64,000 nucleotides of DNA from Chrysomallon squamiferum (GCA_012295275.1 CM022674.1:7171436-7235435), one strand, 5' to 3'; positions 26,297 through 39,566 are shown, numbered from the stretch's first letter. Numbers and translations are program-made. The notes: generated by a model from the letters alone, not told the origin.

Positions 26297-27181
26297 GTTG
26301 TTGTTGTTGTAGTACCAACAGTAGTACTGGTAGCAGTATTAATAATACATTTAATAATTTTATTGCACTTATTTTCTATTTTAAAAAAAATGAGGTAATA
26401 TTATAATCTAGCTGTTTTTAAAGCAATAATGATATTTGTTATGAATTATTATTTTTTTAAAATTATTTATGACAAAAATAAAATAAAAAGGGTGATTTTG
26501 TTGCTAGTGGCTAGATAAATTAATAAATAAATTCAGAATGAATAAATATACATATAATACATTTTTAAAAAGTAACAACAATTTTATTATTATTAATTTT
26601 TAAATATGTAAGTATGATAAGAAGAATATGTGAATAATGAGAAAATGTTAATGGATATATCCTTTCATTTTGAATTGAATTTATTTTGTATTATTATTAT
26701 TAATATTATTATTATTATTTTAATAAAAGTAATAATTTGATATTTAAATTTCCCGCTGTTAAAAAAAGACCATCTTTCTTGTTCGGAAAGTAGAATCATT
26801 CGGATGTGAACAGCTGTATATCAAATGCGCAGGCGCAATGTAAAAATTAGCGAAGAAACGAGCTGCTTAAATTGGGCTTATATCCGAGTTTGTGGCATCC
26901 TTGGACTCCAGGTGACGTTCGGAGGACATTATATGAAGTTTTATCATTCGATTTCTAGTGTTATTATTGTTGCAAAAGGTCAACTTTGTTATTTTTGACT
27001 ACGAATAAGTCGTTGATTTGACGTCCTCCATTTGTACCACCAGGTGGCGCTTATGTTTACGTAAATGTGTCGTCGTAAACAAGTGTTCGGCTTACGGTAG
27101 ACCAAAAGAAATACTGCATTATCTTTAAATGTGGAATGTCGACTGATTAATAAAGTCGCATTGGTTAGTAAAATATTAACA
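25425..27181. promoter_or_regulatory. Head-to-head promoter region of ZCWPW-like and MEPCE genes
   Basis: The two start codons face away from each other across 1757 bp. Near the ZCWPW side CGCACGCGCATG (25603-25614), and near the MEPCE side TGCGCAGGCGCA (26826-26837), match the NRF1 consensus closely and are rare CpG islands in an AT-rich background. The middle holds poly-T (about 26132-26157) and a long ATT run (26232-26296) followed by GTT units. One bidirectional promoter, or two separated by the microsatellite, are both possible. Confidence 0.55.
26232..26310. repeat. (TTA)n-(GTT)n compound microsatellite
   Basis: More than 20 TTA units are followed by five GTT units, in the middle of the divergent promoter interval. 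The length probably varies between individuals. Confidence 0.95.
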
Positions 27182-30100
27182 ATGAGTGTTGGTGTTAAAA
27201 CACCCACTCGATCTCAGTTTGAACATGCTGAATTTCTTTGTGGAGATCTAGTTTCATCCCCCAAAGAAATGGCACCGTCGAATAAAACTTCTGCTTTGGA
27301 AAGCATTGATAATAATACAAAGACGGTGATGGATTCTCGATGTAACTCGGTCAGTAAGGATTACCTAAATGTAGATGGAGCGTCTCGTTGTCATAATGCT
27401 TCGTCACTGAATCGCTCTGACAAACAAGAAACGTCTTTCAGAAAGCGTCGATATTCACAGCCGCAAAAATCTTTGGAAAATACGACATTTGGTGGTTTGA
27501 GAAAAAGAAGACTGCAGAGTCAAGCTGAACTTAAAATTGGAGAAAAAGGTGGAAATATTATTTTACCTACAAAATTTCTTCTTGGTGGTAATATTAATGA
27601 TCCTTTAAATTTGAATGGACTTTATGAAGACGACGTAGGAAGAATTCTTAACGAACGTACACCAGAATCATCACCATTGCCCACACCAGCACATCGTAAT
27701 AATGTTGAAGTAAAAATTCCACCAAATATTACTGATCCTCTGAACTTGAATTCAGATGATTTTGACAACAAAAATGTTAAAAAGAGGAAACGGAGTTATT
27801 ACAACAGACACAAAAGGAAAGAAAGTGTCCCACAACTGCAGCATTCAACTCCAGTAGCAGGAAAAGACAGTTCCGATAATGGAAAAGATCTCTTCAATCC
27901 ACTGAAAATAGAAATAGACTCGTCAAATGAAATTTGTGATGATGTTGATACAGATCTTTCACTGGACATTCAGATTGCTAATTTGAATAAAAGTGTGGCA
28001 CCTAACAAAATTGTTTCTCCAGTCATCCCCCAGGCATCTCCAAAGGTTAGAAGACGAAGAATGACAATAAGTGAATGCAAAGCTGAAAGTTCATCTGAAA
28101 CAGCAAGAGTGCTTTTTCGCAGCTCCAGTAGTCCTGATAATCATAAAATATCACCATTCAGAAAAAACAAAAAATTGCTTGTAAGTCCAAAAAATGTTGC
28201 TGCAAAGCCAAAAACTTCTTCAAAGGAGAAATTTGTGCATGGTAATTACAACCGTTACTATGGATACCGAAATCCTGGGCAAGAGAGGGACCATAGAATG
28301 GAGTGTTTTGATTCTGAGTGGTTTGAGTGCAAAGATGTGTTGGATATTGGATGTAATGTTGGAAATTTAACACTAGCCATTGCTAGAGATTTCAGGCCAC
28401 AAAAAATTGTTGGCATGGACATTGATGGTGCTCTTATTAAAACTGCAAGAAAAAATATTCGCCAGTATCTTTCTTCCTGTGTTGTAGACATTGGTAAATA
28501 TCCCGTTTCCAGTTTTGCAAACTATGGACCTATTTCAGCACCAACTGTTGGAGATTCTAAATCAATATCAACATTTCCAAATAACATCATGTTCATTCAG
28601 GTATCTATACTATTTAGTTTTAACAGTTAAATTACATTGATTTTAAAAAGTGTGTTTGTGTGCATGATTTATATATGTAATAATCCATGCAGAAAATCAT
28701 ATTTAAAATAATAGTTTTTATTATTAATATAATTTTTGTACTTTTATTTTATTTATTTGTGTAAAATTTTTATATCATATTTCATTTTTATTTATTTATT
28801 TAATTATATTTGTTTGTTTGTTTTTGTAATTAAAACAAGATAAATTATAACACTAGCTGCATTCTGGAAATACTTTTTAAAATTTTACATTTCTAAGCGA
28901 GTGTTTTACTTTGTAATTAAAAATTATAAAAATTAAATAGCAAGGTTCTGTAGATACTCTGAGAAATTTATCCAATTATTTCCCCATTTGTCCATGTTGT
29001 ATTTTCTTTTTCTTTCTTTCTTTATTATTATCATTTTTTTTTTTTTTATTATTATTTATTATGGTTATTGTTGTATACATGCACATAAGTGGTGAGAAAT
29101 GCTAAAAGAAACAACCTTGACAGACTTATTAAATTGGTCTGTAAAACAATTACTAAGTCTGTCTTGATTTTTTCTTTCTGTGAAATGTTAATGAAACAGG
29201 GACAAGGCAGCCTCTGCATCTTTAATAACCAGTTACATTATTGTTTATTTTAGGCTAAATTAGGGTTGGCTAAAACAGATCTTGGAAGTGTCTTATTTAT
29301 TAACTGTTGACTCAAGTCTGGGAGTTTGTTAAAACCAGCTCAGAATATTGTTTAAAAAATAAAAAAAAGAAGAGGAAAGAAATCGTAAAAATTTATATTT
29401 TGAAATTGTTTGTTCATGAAAGTACATTTTATTAAGAAACAGTGCATTCAGACAGAAATATGCTAAGTGTATTCTTGTTTGTGATAACTCCTCTGTATAT
29501 ACTGTTAAAATGGTGTTTTACCGAGTTTTGATAATTAACTTGCAGGGCGATGTTGTGTTGGAGGATGACAGCATGCTGCAGTACCAGCAGGAAGAATACG
29601 ACATGATCCTCGCACTCAGCATCACCAAATGGATCCACCTCAACCATGGGGACAGCGGCCTCAAGCGAGTCTTCAAGAGAATGTTCAAACAACTGCGTCC
29701 TGGTGGAAAGTTGATCCTTGAGCCTCAGCCATGGTCATCGTACAAGAAACGAAAGAAGTTAAATGTAAGCCTTAAAAATTATTTTTCTAATGAACTTGAT
29801 GAATGAAAATATAATATAATTGCATTATTAAGCAGTATGTTCACAGTTAATAAAGAAGCATTAATATATTGTAATTATTATAATTGTATATTTTCTGAAC
29901 ACACATATTTACAAAATAATTACTTTTTTCCTTACATGTTTTATGAACTGAAAATAGACATAATTTTTTTTGATGCATAAGATCATTGCATTATTAAGCA
30001 GTATGTTCATACTTAATAAAGACATGTTAATGTGTTATAATTATTATAATTGTTTCTTTTCTGAACACATATATTTACAAAATAATTACTTTTCCATGTT

Positions 30101-31182
30101 TTAAGAACTGAAAATAGAAATCAAGAGTACACTTCTCATTATTGTTATACTCGCAGATCAAACATGAGTAAATGTCTTGCATTAGTTTATACTTGTAATA
30201 AACAATAAGCATTAATTAAATTTGTTATGTAATTTAATATAGTTTTACTTTTGTCAGAATATTTTTTAAATATTTATAAATTTATTTTCAGGAGAAGATT
30301 TTTAGTAACTATCAAAGTATTGAACTGAAACCTGATGCATTTAGAAATTACCTCTTGACTGAGGTTGGATTTAGCAAGTGTGAGGTTATTGGTGTTCCAT
30401 TCAATAAATCTAAAGGTCAGTAATGACAGTTTTATGTTTTATTATTTTATTTAATAAATTTACATAACACGTTTGACTAAATTTGAATAATTCAATCAAA
30501 CAGTTATTAGCCTTTTAAAGAAATAATTTGGATTCAGTTAATATAAATGTATGTAGCTAATAGTTTAAATTATTTATATTTTAACATTCAGTATTTATTT
30601 ATTTATTTATTTATTTATTTTTTAAATTCTTTAAATTATTCTTATTTTTGTTATTGTTAATAAATATGTATAGTTTTTAAATTTTATTTTATCATCACAA
30701 ATATCTCGTATTTTAATTCAGGTTTCCGAAGACCACTACAGCTGTACACAAAACCAGACACCATCAGCAACACACCCAGTGTCCCTGAAACAGAGGAAAA
30801 TAAAAAAAATGAATCCAAGCAGCAAAGCGAAGAAAAGACCGCTACTGTAACAAATTCTCAAGAAAATCTCGACAGAGAACTGGACAATAACTGGAAAGAA
30901 TCTAGTGCTAAAACTGAAAACATGCAAAACGAATCAACTTTGTGTGATGATAAGCAATCTGTAAAACCAGAAATAAGTGCTAACTCAGAAATAATGAAAT
31001 CATATGCAGAGTTACAAACCTTTGACAACAAAACATCGGGAATGTCAGACACTAGTGCTAACACTGAAGTGACACAGACAGATATGAGGACAAACACCGT
31101 TGTGGATGATGATGTTAAAATGCAAAGTAGAGAAAATAATGTTGAAGCCATACAGATGTTTACTAACAATAAAATAATGTAG
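27182..31182 (+). CDS. MEPCE: MEPCE/BCDIN3: 7SK snRNA 5' methylphosphate capping enzyme
   Basis: Four exons join in phase to 740 aa: 27182-28600, 29546-29764, 30292-30415 and 30722-31182. MEPCE methylates the gamma-phosphate of 7SK snRNA and stays in the 7SK snRNP with LARP7 to sequester P-TEFb. The Bin3 methyltransferase domain is plain: [12 protein letters not shown] (354-365), the SAM motif [10 protein letters not shown] (386-395), GMDIDG, FPNNIMF (466-472), [12 protein letters not shown] (498-509) and LEPQPWSSY (531-539). The domain ends near 599 with [10 protein letters not shown]. The N-terminal half is basic and disordered and carries the family's GGN-DPLNLN motif twice (about 141 and 185). 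A polar tail of about 140 residues follows the catalytic domain, where the human protein (about 689 aa) stops. The start is the ATG at 27182; the in-frame codon at 27131 is GTG, so I reject it. Two tiny upstream ORFs begin at 27129 and 27136. An AATAAA is at 31262. Confidence 0.93.
29820..30125 (+). repeat. Tandem duplication in MEPCE intron 2
   Basis: A block beginning ATTGCATTATTAAGCAGTAT (about 29819-29987) is repeated from about 29987 to 30125. Shared landmarks are TTCTGAACACA, TTTACAAAATAATTAC and GAACTGAAAATAGA. The copies differ by small indels, so the duplication is moderately old. Confidence 0.85.
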
Positions 31183-31859
31183 AAGCTGAAGGGAAACCGA
31201 ATCTTTGAAAGTTTGATGTTAATCTGACGATAACTGTTAGAGATTTAAAAATAATAATAATAATAAAAAAATAAAACTAGGGACTTTTATTGGAATGAAT
31301 TAAGAACCGCAGCGTGTCAAAATGTTATCATATTTTTTTTAAAAGTTCAATGATTTTGTTAATTTTAATTCTTTGCTTTTTTTTAAAAATTAATAAAAAG
31401 TTTTTTAAAAAAATAGAAAATTAAAACTCAGCATTTGATGTAGAAAAATTTTTTTTTTTTTTTTTTTTTTTTGTCTTCCAAAATATGTTGACTGTTTTAT
31501 TATTATAATAATTATTACTATATTTTATTATTTAAATTATTATTATTTTTACTTATTGTTTTCAAGAGACTGTTTACCAAGATTCATATGTTGATGATAA
31601 TAATCAAAACTTTTCAGTACATGTTGCATTGTTCCATTTTCATGTTAAATTACTTTGCTTGTAAACATTGGCTGTTTTGTTTTTGTTTTTGTTTTTTTGC
31701 TCATTCCTGTATGCAAACCTAGCATTATTAAAATATAGTTCAATGAATTCTGTGTTGTTATTTTAGTTATTTGTAAGTGATTTATTTTTAGTTCAGTTTG
31801 GGCTTTAGATTTAAAGTAAGGCTGTCTAAAATAAAAGGAAATGTACCAGAATGAAAACT

Positions 31860-32035
31860 GACAGATTTATAAATGGGCTGACCTGATATAAAAATTTGTA
31901 AACGGTCTGATCTCATGTTAAAATTTATAAATAGGCTGACCTGATAATTCACAATTCCTATGTTAAAATATATAACTGGGCTGTCCTGCTAGGGAAATTA
32001 ATATTCAAATGTATAAATAGTAAACAGACTGACGT
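31860..32035 (+). repeat. About 45-bp imperfect minisatellite (GGGCTGACCTGAT units)
   Basis: Four or five units share TTTATAAATGGGCTGACCTG with drift (for example AACGGTCTGATCTC, ATAGGCTGACCTG, ACTGGGCTGTCCTG). No reading frame is preserved. Confidence 0.65.
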
Positions 32036-32153
32036 AAAAAAAAACAACAACAATAAACTGACAAAAAGCATTATAAATAGAAATGAATATGCATTATTTT
32101 GGTATTGTCAGGTTAAGATTTTTAAATAAATAAGCAAAACGTGTAATACTTAC

Positions 32154-32199
32154 TTGGAATGTGTTTAAAACTGTTTCTAATCTCAGCCATATATGTAAT
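32154..32199 (-). other. Exon-like 46-bp island (orphan)
   Basis: On the minus strand a strong acceptor (an eight-T run, then CACAG) and a consensus donor (CCAA then GTAAGTATTA) bracket 46 bases. They read ITYMAEIRNSFKHIP in the one obvious frame. It could be a small coding or non-coding exon of an unannotated transcript. No partner exon is proved; the frame at 32707-33015 upstream on the same strand is the nearest candidate. Not recognised. Confidence 0.3.
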
Positions 32200-32706
32200 C
32201 TGTGAAAAAAATAATTTATATAAAAAAAAATATTTTTGTGTTTGTGTGTGAGTGTGGATTCTTTCAGATTGTGAACTTAGAGAATCTTTGTCCTTTAAAT
32301 ATTTCCTGTTTGAAATCATCAAATCATGAATTAAGGTTTTGTTAATAAAATTTGTATGAAACGGGGAAATATTTTGAAGGAAAGAATGTCAGTTCCACAT
32401 GAATGCACAAGACAAAAACACATGGTAACATATACAGACTAGTTTCCACACAAACCAAAATTTTTCAAATAAATATTTTCTTTTGAAAACAAAAGATAAA
32501 CCCCCAAAACCCCCATATATCTGTTTATCATAAAAGTTCAAAAAAACAAACAAACAGCATACAGCAGAATGAGCTTACACTGTGTTTATATGTAGATTAA
32601 ACACAAATACAAATACTCTTAAGTAGGTGTGTTTGGGAATAATGTGTTTTTTTTTTTTTGTTGATGCAAGACATTGTTTCAGATATATGTATTATTTATA
32701 TAGTCA

Positions 32707-33015
32707 CTAAACTTGATATTCAGTTTGTATATAACTGGTGTTGTTTGTGATTACTGTCACTCTTCCCACTAACCCATCATCCACCTTGTGTTGCATCATA
32801 ACACAACTAGCAGGGTAAAGACAAATTAGTTTCCTATTATCATCCATGATTACTGAGTGAGCTTTTAAATATTTCTGATGCCTCTGACATCTTTGTGTGC
32901 AAAGTTCACCCAGTACACCCAGAATATACACCTCTATATACAAGAGACATTTCTTCAGATCATCATCTAGCTGTTTGAATAAAAATGGCTGAAACACAGC
33001 ATCAAACACAATCAT
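32707..33015 (-). CDS. Unrecognised open frame, 102 aa, possible exon
   Basis: This minus-strand ATG-to-stop frame lies in sequence whose base composition is clearly less AT-rich than its surroundings. The peptide is mixed in composition and not a repeat translation: it has DDDLKKCLLYIEVYILGVL near the start (about 17-35), then basic and cysteine-containing stretches and MMQHKVDDGLVG. No family is recognised. It may be an exon whose true end is at an internal donor, the remains of a pseudogene or mobile element, or chance. The exon-like island at 32154-32199 is downstream on the same strand. Confidence 0.3.
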   Translation of the reverse strand: MIVFDAVFQPFLFKQLDDDLKKCLLYIEVYILGVLGELCTQRCQRHQKYLKAHSVIMDDNRKLICLYPASCVMMQHKVDDGLVGRVTVITNNTSYIQTEYQV

Positions 33016-33370
33016 TGATCATTTCTTTTACTAATATTTAAAACAGCAAAACAATAATAATAGTAATAGTACAGTAGTATAACAGTAATATAATGGTGGT
33101 TGTGCTAAATAGGAAATTTTGGTAGAATATATTTTAAAAACACTAAAAGAAAAAATATATTAGACTCAAACTTATGGCATTAGAGAGATATTTGGAACTC
33201 AGTCTTTGAAGGATTTTAAAACTAAATGAAAACTGTTTTCTCTAGTTATCGCACTTCGATTATAATCTCTAACGAAATTTCTTAAGATAATACTAATGAT
33301 AGATGTGTTACCAGGTACTTCACTAATACACTAAATATTAATGTCAAATAAAATGAATCAGTTATATTTA

Positions 33371-33838
33371 ATAAAATAATCATTTCAGCAACAAATAAAG
33401 ATAGAAAAATGTTAGAACAATGTTTATGTAAAAAACCCTACGGATGAACCGACAGCAGTTCAAATTAAAAGGAATGGTTAAAATATTAATATACATATTG
33501 CATTTAACAACATTTTATTATTATTAGTAGTAGTAGTAGTAGGAGTAGTAGTAATAGAAGTAGTAATATAATAATTTGTAATTTTATAATTAAAGATACG
33601 CAAGCTCTGCTAAGCTCAGTAAATTTATTGATGATTAATTTTTTATTATTATTGTTGTTGTTGTCGTAATCGTCGTCGTAGTGGTTGCTTTTTATCGATG
33701 CTGTTATTATTATCGTTGTTCTTTATTTTATTCTTCGTATTATTATTATTATTATAATTATAATTATTATAATTTTTAATTAATTATTATTATTACTAGT
33801 AGTAGTAGAAGAAGTAGTAGTAGTAGGATAAATCTGTA
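33371..33838 (+). repeat. Dispersed repeat S, left copy
   Basis: A roughly 460-bp segment beginning near CAGCAACAAATAAAG and including CCCTACGGATGAACCGACAG is nearly identical to 48642-49090 in the same orientation. Both copies have a TAG/TTA trinucleotide interior. Part of it (GCAAGCTCTGCTAAGCT, near 33600) reappears inverted near 49900. A more decayed partial copy is at about 34110-34200. The class is unknown. Confidence 0.85.
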
Positions 33839-33839
33839 C

Positions 33840-34080
33840 CATTAGTTTTTCTTCTCTGAGAAATGATCACAGATATATTTAGAGTTACCCCCCTTGTCTG
33901 AGAAAGATTCACTAATATTTCGATTAGGCTTATTTCCCTTTAGTGATATGTGTTCACAAACATAGATTAGAGTTAGGTGCCTTATGTGAGATGTACACAC
34001 TAAGCAAAGTAACAATTACTTCGATTAGACTTATTTCCCATTGTTGAGATGTGTTCACAAAACATAGATTTGAAGTTATC
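33840..34080 (-). repeat. Diverged copies of the array subunit, inverted
   Basis: Three or four decayed units share TTAGAGTTA, CCCTT and TGAGA(T)GT(A/T)CAC with the subunits of the main array in reverse orientation. They link the dispersed repeat S to the array. Confidence 0.65.
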
Positions 34081-34199
34081 TAAATACTTAAAATAAGATT
34101 TCGTCACTGACCTAAAGATAGAAAAATTATCAAACAAATGGAACCTAAAAAAACGGATGAACTTCGATCGTTTTAATGATTAAAACGAATGGTTCTTTA

Positions 34200-34660
34200 T
34201 TAATATACATTTTTATTTATTCTATTTTGTTATTATTACTAGTAGTATAATAAACAAAATCAGTAAATAAAATAATTTTTTTTTTTATAATTAAATTTAT
34301 TATTTTTTTTCTATGTTATGAATATTCTGAAATTGATTTAATTTTTTAAATTTTTCAGGCAATGTTTAATTAATTGAATTTTGTTTCTTTTACAATTGTA
34401 TGCTGTTTCTTATTATCGTTGTTTTTTATTTTATTCTTGTATTATTATGTTTGATTGTGTATTATTGTACCTGTCGGTCTGTGTAGATATATATATACTA
34501 AGCAAGGAAAAATCATATCCATTAGTTTTTCTTCCTTAGGTGAGATGATATATTTAAGTCTTCGATTGTTTTAAAGTTTTACTAAGTTGATTCTTTATTT
34601 GTTTTACTTATTTATTTATTCTATCCTGTCTACTTTCGTTATTGTTGTACAATAAAAAAG
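34200..34660 (-). repeat. Inverted, partial array monomer on the left flank
   Basis: This segment is the reverse complement of array sequence in decayed form: AATATTCTGAAAT, TTAATTAATTGAATTTTGTT, a CTGTCTGTGTA-TATA block, ACTAAGCAA, then TATTTATTCTATCCTGTCTA. Orientation flips near 34660, where the forward array begins. Confidence 0.8.
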
Positions 34661-35381
34661 CAAAGTAACAATTCTTCGATACAAATAAAGAACCACTTTG
34701 AAACTTTAAAACGATCGAAGCCTCAGTGAGTACATCTCACCTAAGGGACCTAACACTAATATATGTTCGTGAACACATATCACTAAAGGGAGATCAGTCT
34801 AATCGATCGAATTTTTTCTTTGCTTAGTGAGTACATCTCACGTAAGGGACATAACTCTAATCGACCGGATTTTTACTTTGCTTACTGATTACATCTCAAG
34901 TAAGGGACCTAACTCTAATCGATATAATTTTTTCTTTGATTAGCATATATATATATACACAGACAGACAGACACACACACACACACACACACACACTTAC
35001 ACAGAGAAAACATCTGGTACTCAATGGATATACAATAGTAAAAGAAATAAAATTCAATTAATTAAAAATTGCCAGAAAATTTAAAAACAAATAAGTTTCA
35101 GAATATTCATAAATACAAAAACAAATAATAAATTCTGATATAAAAAACCGCTTTTATCAAGTGACACAATAAATTATTTTATTTACTGATTTTTTTATTC
35201 TAACAACAATAAGCAAAGTAGACAGGATAGAATAAATAAATAAGTAAACAAATAAAGAACAACTTTAAAACTTTAAAACGATCGAAGACTCAGTGAGTAC
35301 ATCTCACCTAAGGGACCTAACTCTAATCGATATGATTTTTTCTTTGCTTAGTATATATATATATATATATATATACAGACA

Positions 35382-35432
<51 letters not shown>

Positions 35433-35983
35433 TTACACAGAGAAAAACCTCTGGTACTGAATGCATGTACAATTGTAAAAGAAACAAAATTCAATTAATT
35501 AAAAATTGCCAGAAAATTTAAAAACAAATAATTTTCAGAATATTGATAACAGAGAAAAAGAAATAATAAATTCTGATATTAAAAAACTCGATTCTGTCAA
35601 ATAACACAAGAAACTATTTTATTTACTGATTTTTTTTTTTATTATGACAACAGTAGCAAAGTAGACAGTAAAGAATAAATAAATAATTAAACAAATAAAG
35701 AACCACTTTGAAACTTTAAAACGATCGAAGCCTCAGTGAGTACATCTCACCTAAGGGACCTAACACTAATATATGTTCGTGAACACATATCACTAAAGGG
35801 AGATCAGTCTAATCGATCGAATTTTTTCTTTGCTTAGTGAGTACATCTCACGTAAGGGACATAACTCTAATCGACCGGATTTTTACTTTGCTTACTGATT
35901 ACATCTCAAGTAAGGGACCTAACTCTAATCGATATAATTTTTTCTTTGATTAGCATATATATATATATACAGACAGACAGACA

Positions 35984-36024
<41 letters not shown>

Positions 36025-36447
36025 ACACAGAGAAAACATCTGGTACTCAATGGATGTACGATAGTAAAAGAAATAAAATTCAATTAATTAAAAATTGCCA
36101 GAAAATTTAAAAACAAATAAGTTTCAGAATATTCATAAATACAAAAACAAATAATAAATTCTGATATAAAAAACCGCTTTTATCAAGTGACACAATAAAT
36201 TATTTTATTTACTGATTTTTTTTTAACAACAATAAGCAAACAACAATAAATAAATAAAAAGTAGACAGGATAGAATAAATAAATAAGTAAACAAATAAAG
36301 AACAACTTTAAAACTTTAAAACGATCGAAGACTCAGTGAGTACATCTCACCTAAGGGACCTAACTCTAATCGATATGATTTTTTCTTTGCTTAGTATATA
36401 TATATATACACAGACAGACAGCTTATATATATATACACACACAGACA

Positions 36448-36490
<43 letters not shown>

Positions 36491-37039
36491 TTACACAGAG
36501 AAAAACCTCTGGTACTGAATGCATGTACAATTGTAAAAGAAACAAAATTCAATTAATTAAAAATTGCCAGAAAATTTAAAAACAAATAATTTTCAGAATA
36601 TTGATAACATAGAAAAAGAAATAATAAATTCTGATATTAAAAAACTCGATTCTGTCAAATAACACAAGAAACTATTTTATTTACTGATTTTTTTTTTTTA
36701 TTATGACAACAGTAAGCAAAGTAGACAGTAAAGAATAAATAAATAATTAAACAAATAAAGAACCACTTTGAAACTTTAAAACGATCGAAGCCTCAGTGAG
36801 TACATCTCACCTAAGGGACCTAACACTAATATATGTTCGTGAACACATATCACTAAAGGGAGATCAGTCTAATCGATCGAATTTTTTCTTTGCTTAGTGA
36901 GTACATCTCACGTAAGGGACATAACTCTAATCGACCGGATTTTTACTTTGCTTACTGATTACATCTCAAGTAAGGGACCTAACTCTAATCGATATAATTT
37001 TTTCTTTGATTAGTATATATATATATACACAGACAGACA

Positions 37040-37086
<47 letters not shown>

Positions 37087-37466
37087 ACACAGAGAAAACA
37101 TCTGGTACTCAATGGATACGATAGTAAAAGAAATAAAATTCAATTAATTAAAAATTGCCAGAAAATTTAAAAACAAATAAGTTTCAGAATATTCATAAAT
37201 ACAAAAACAAATAATAAATTCTGATATAAAAAACCGCTTTTATCAAGTGACACAATAAATTATTTTATTTTTACTGATTTTTTTATTCTAACAACAATAA
37301 GCAAAGTAGACAGGATAGAATAAATAAATAAGTAAACAAATAAAGAACAACTTTAAAACTTTAAAACGATCGAAGACTCAGTGAGTACATCTCACCTAAG
37401 GGACCTAACTCTAATCGATATGATTTTTTCTTTGCTTAGTATATATATATATACACAGACAGACAG

Positions 37467-37519
<53 letters not shown>

Positions 37520-38067
37520 TTACACAGAGAAAAACCTCTGGTACTGAATGCATGTACAATTGTAAAAGAAACAAAATTCAATTAATTAAAAATTGCCAGA
37601 AAATTTAAAAACAAATAATTTTCAGAATATTGATAACATAGAAAAAGAAATAATAAATTCTGATATTAAAAAACTCGATTCTGTCAAATAACACAAGAAA
37701 CTATTTTATTTACTTGTTTTTTTTTTATTATGACAACAGTAGCAAAGTAGACAGTAAAGAATAAATAAATAATTAAACAAATAAAGAACCACTTTGAAAC
37801 TTTAAAACGATCGAAGCCTCAGTGAGTACATCTCACCTAAGGGACCTAACACTAATATATGTTCGTGAACACATATCACTAAAGGGAGATCAGTCTAATC
37901 GATCGAATTTTTTCTTTGCTTAGTGAGTACATCTCACGTAAGGGACATAACTCTAATCGACCGGATTTTTACTTTGCTTACTGATTACATCACAAGTAAG
38001 GGACCTAACTCTAATCGATATGCTTTTTTCTTTGCTTAGTATATATATATATATAGACAGACAGACA

Positions 38068-38120
<53 letters not shown>

Positions 38121-38505
38121 ACACAGAGAAAACATCTGGTACTCAATGGATGTACGATAGTAAAAGAAATAAAATTCAATTAATTAAAAATTGCCAGAAA
38201 ATTTAAAAACAAATAAGTTTCAGAATATTCATAAATACAAAAACAAATAATAAATTCTGATATAAAAAACCGCTTTTATCAAGTGACACAATAAATTATT
38301 TTATTTACTGATTTTTTTATTCTAACAACAATAAGCAAAGTAGACAGGATAGAATAAATAAATAAGTAAACAAATAAAGAACAACTTTAAAACTTTAAAA
38401 CGATCGAAGACTCAGTGAGTACATCTCACCTAAGGGACCTAACTCTAATCGATATGATTTTTTCTTTGCTTAGTATATATATATATACATACACAGACAG
38501 ACACA

Positions 38506-38544
<39 letters not shown>

Positions 38545-39093
38545 TTACACAGAGAAAAACCTCTGGTACTGAATGCATGTACAATTGTAAAAGAAACAAA
38601 ATTCAATTAATTAAAAATTGCCAGAAAATTTAAAAACAAATAATTTTCAGAATATTGATAACATAGAAAAAGAAATAATAAATTCTGATATTAAAAAACT
38701 CGATTCTGTCAAATAACACAAGAACCTATTTTATTTACTGATTTTTTTTTTATTATGACAACAGTAAGCAAAGTAGACAGTAAAGAATAAATAAATAATT
38801 AAACAAATAAAGAACCACTTTGAAACTTTAAAACGATCGAAGCCTCAGTGAGTACATCTCACCTAAGGGACCTAACACTAATATATGTTCGTGAACACAT
38901 ATCACTAAAGGGAGATCAGTCTAATCGATCGAATTTTTTCTTTGCTTAGTGAGTACATCTCACGTAAGGGACATAACTCTAATCGACCGGATTTTTACTT
39001 TGCTTACTGATTACATCTCAAGTAAGGGACCTAACTCTAATCGATATAATTTTTTCTTTGATTAGCACATATATATATATACACAGACAGACA

Positions 39094-39146
<53 letters not shown>

Positions 39147-39525
39147 ACACAGAGAAAACATCTGGTACTCAATGGATGTACGATAGTAAAAGAAATAAAA
39201 TTCAATTAATTAAAAATTGCCAGAAAATTTAAAAACAAATAAGTTTCAGAATATTCATAAATACAAAAACAAATAATAAATTCTGATATAAAAAACCGCT
39301 TTTATCAAGTGACACAATAAATTATTTTATTTACTGATTTTTTTATTCTAACAACAATAAGCAAAGTAGACAGGATAGAATAAATAAATAAGTAAACAAA
39401 TAAAGAACAACTTTAAAACTTTAAAACGATCGAAGACTCAGTGAGTACATCTCACCTAAGGGACCTAACTCTAATCGATATGATTTTTTCTTTGCTTAGT
39501 ATATATATATATACATATATACACA

Positions 39526-39566
<41 letters not shown>

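Larger units (their letters stand above)
31183..33370. other. Intergenic region after MEPCE, with minisatellite and two exon-like islands
   Basis: Contents: the MEPCE 3' UTR, a poly-T run (about 31446-31471), an imperfect minisatellite with TTATAAATGGGCTGACCTGAT-like units cut short (about 31860-32035), and two open-frame islands on the minus strand (32154-32199 and 32707-33015) described separately. The rest is AT-rich and unassigned. Confidence 0.5.

Noticed and set aside
27131-27181. Longer MEPCE start at 27131
   Set aside because: The codon there is GTG, not ATG; the first in-frame ATG is at 27182.
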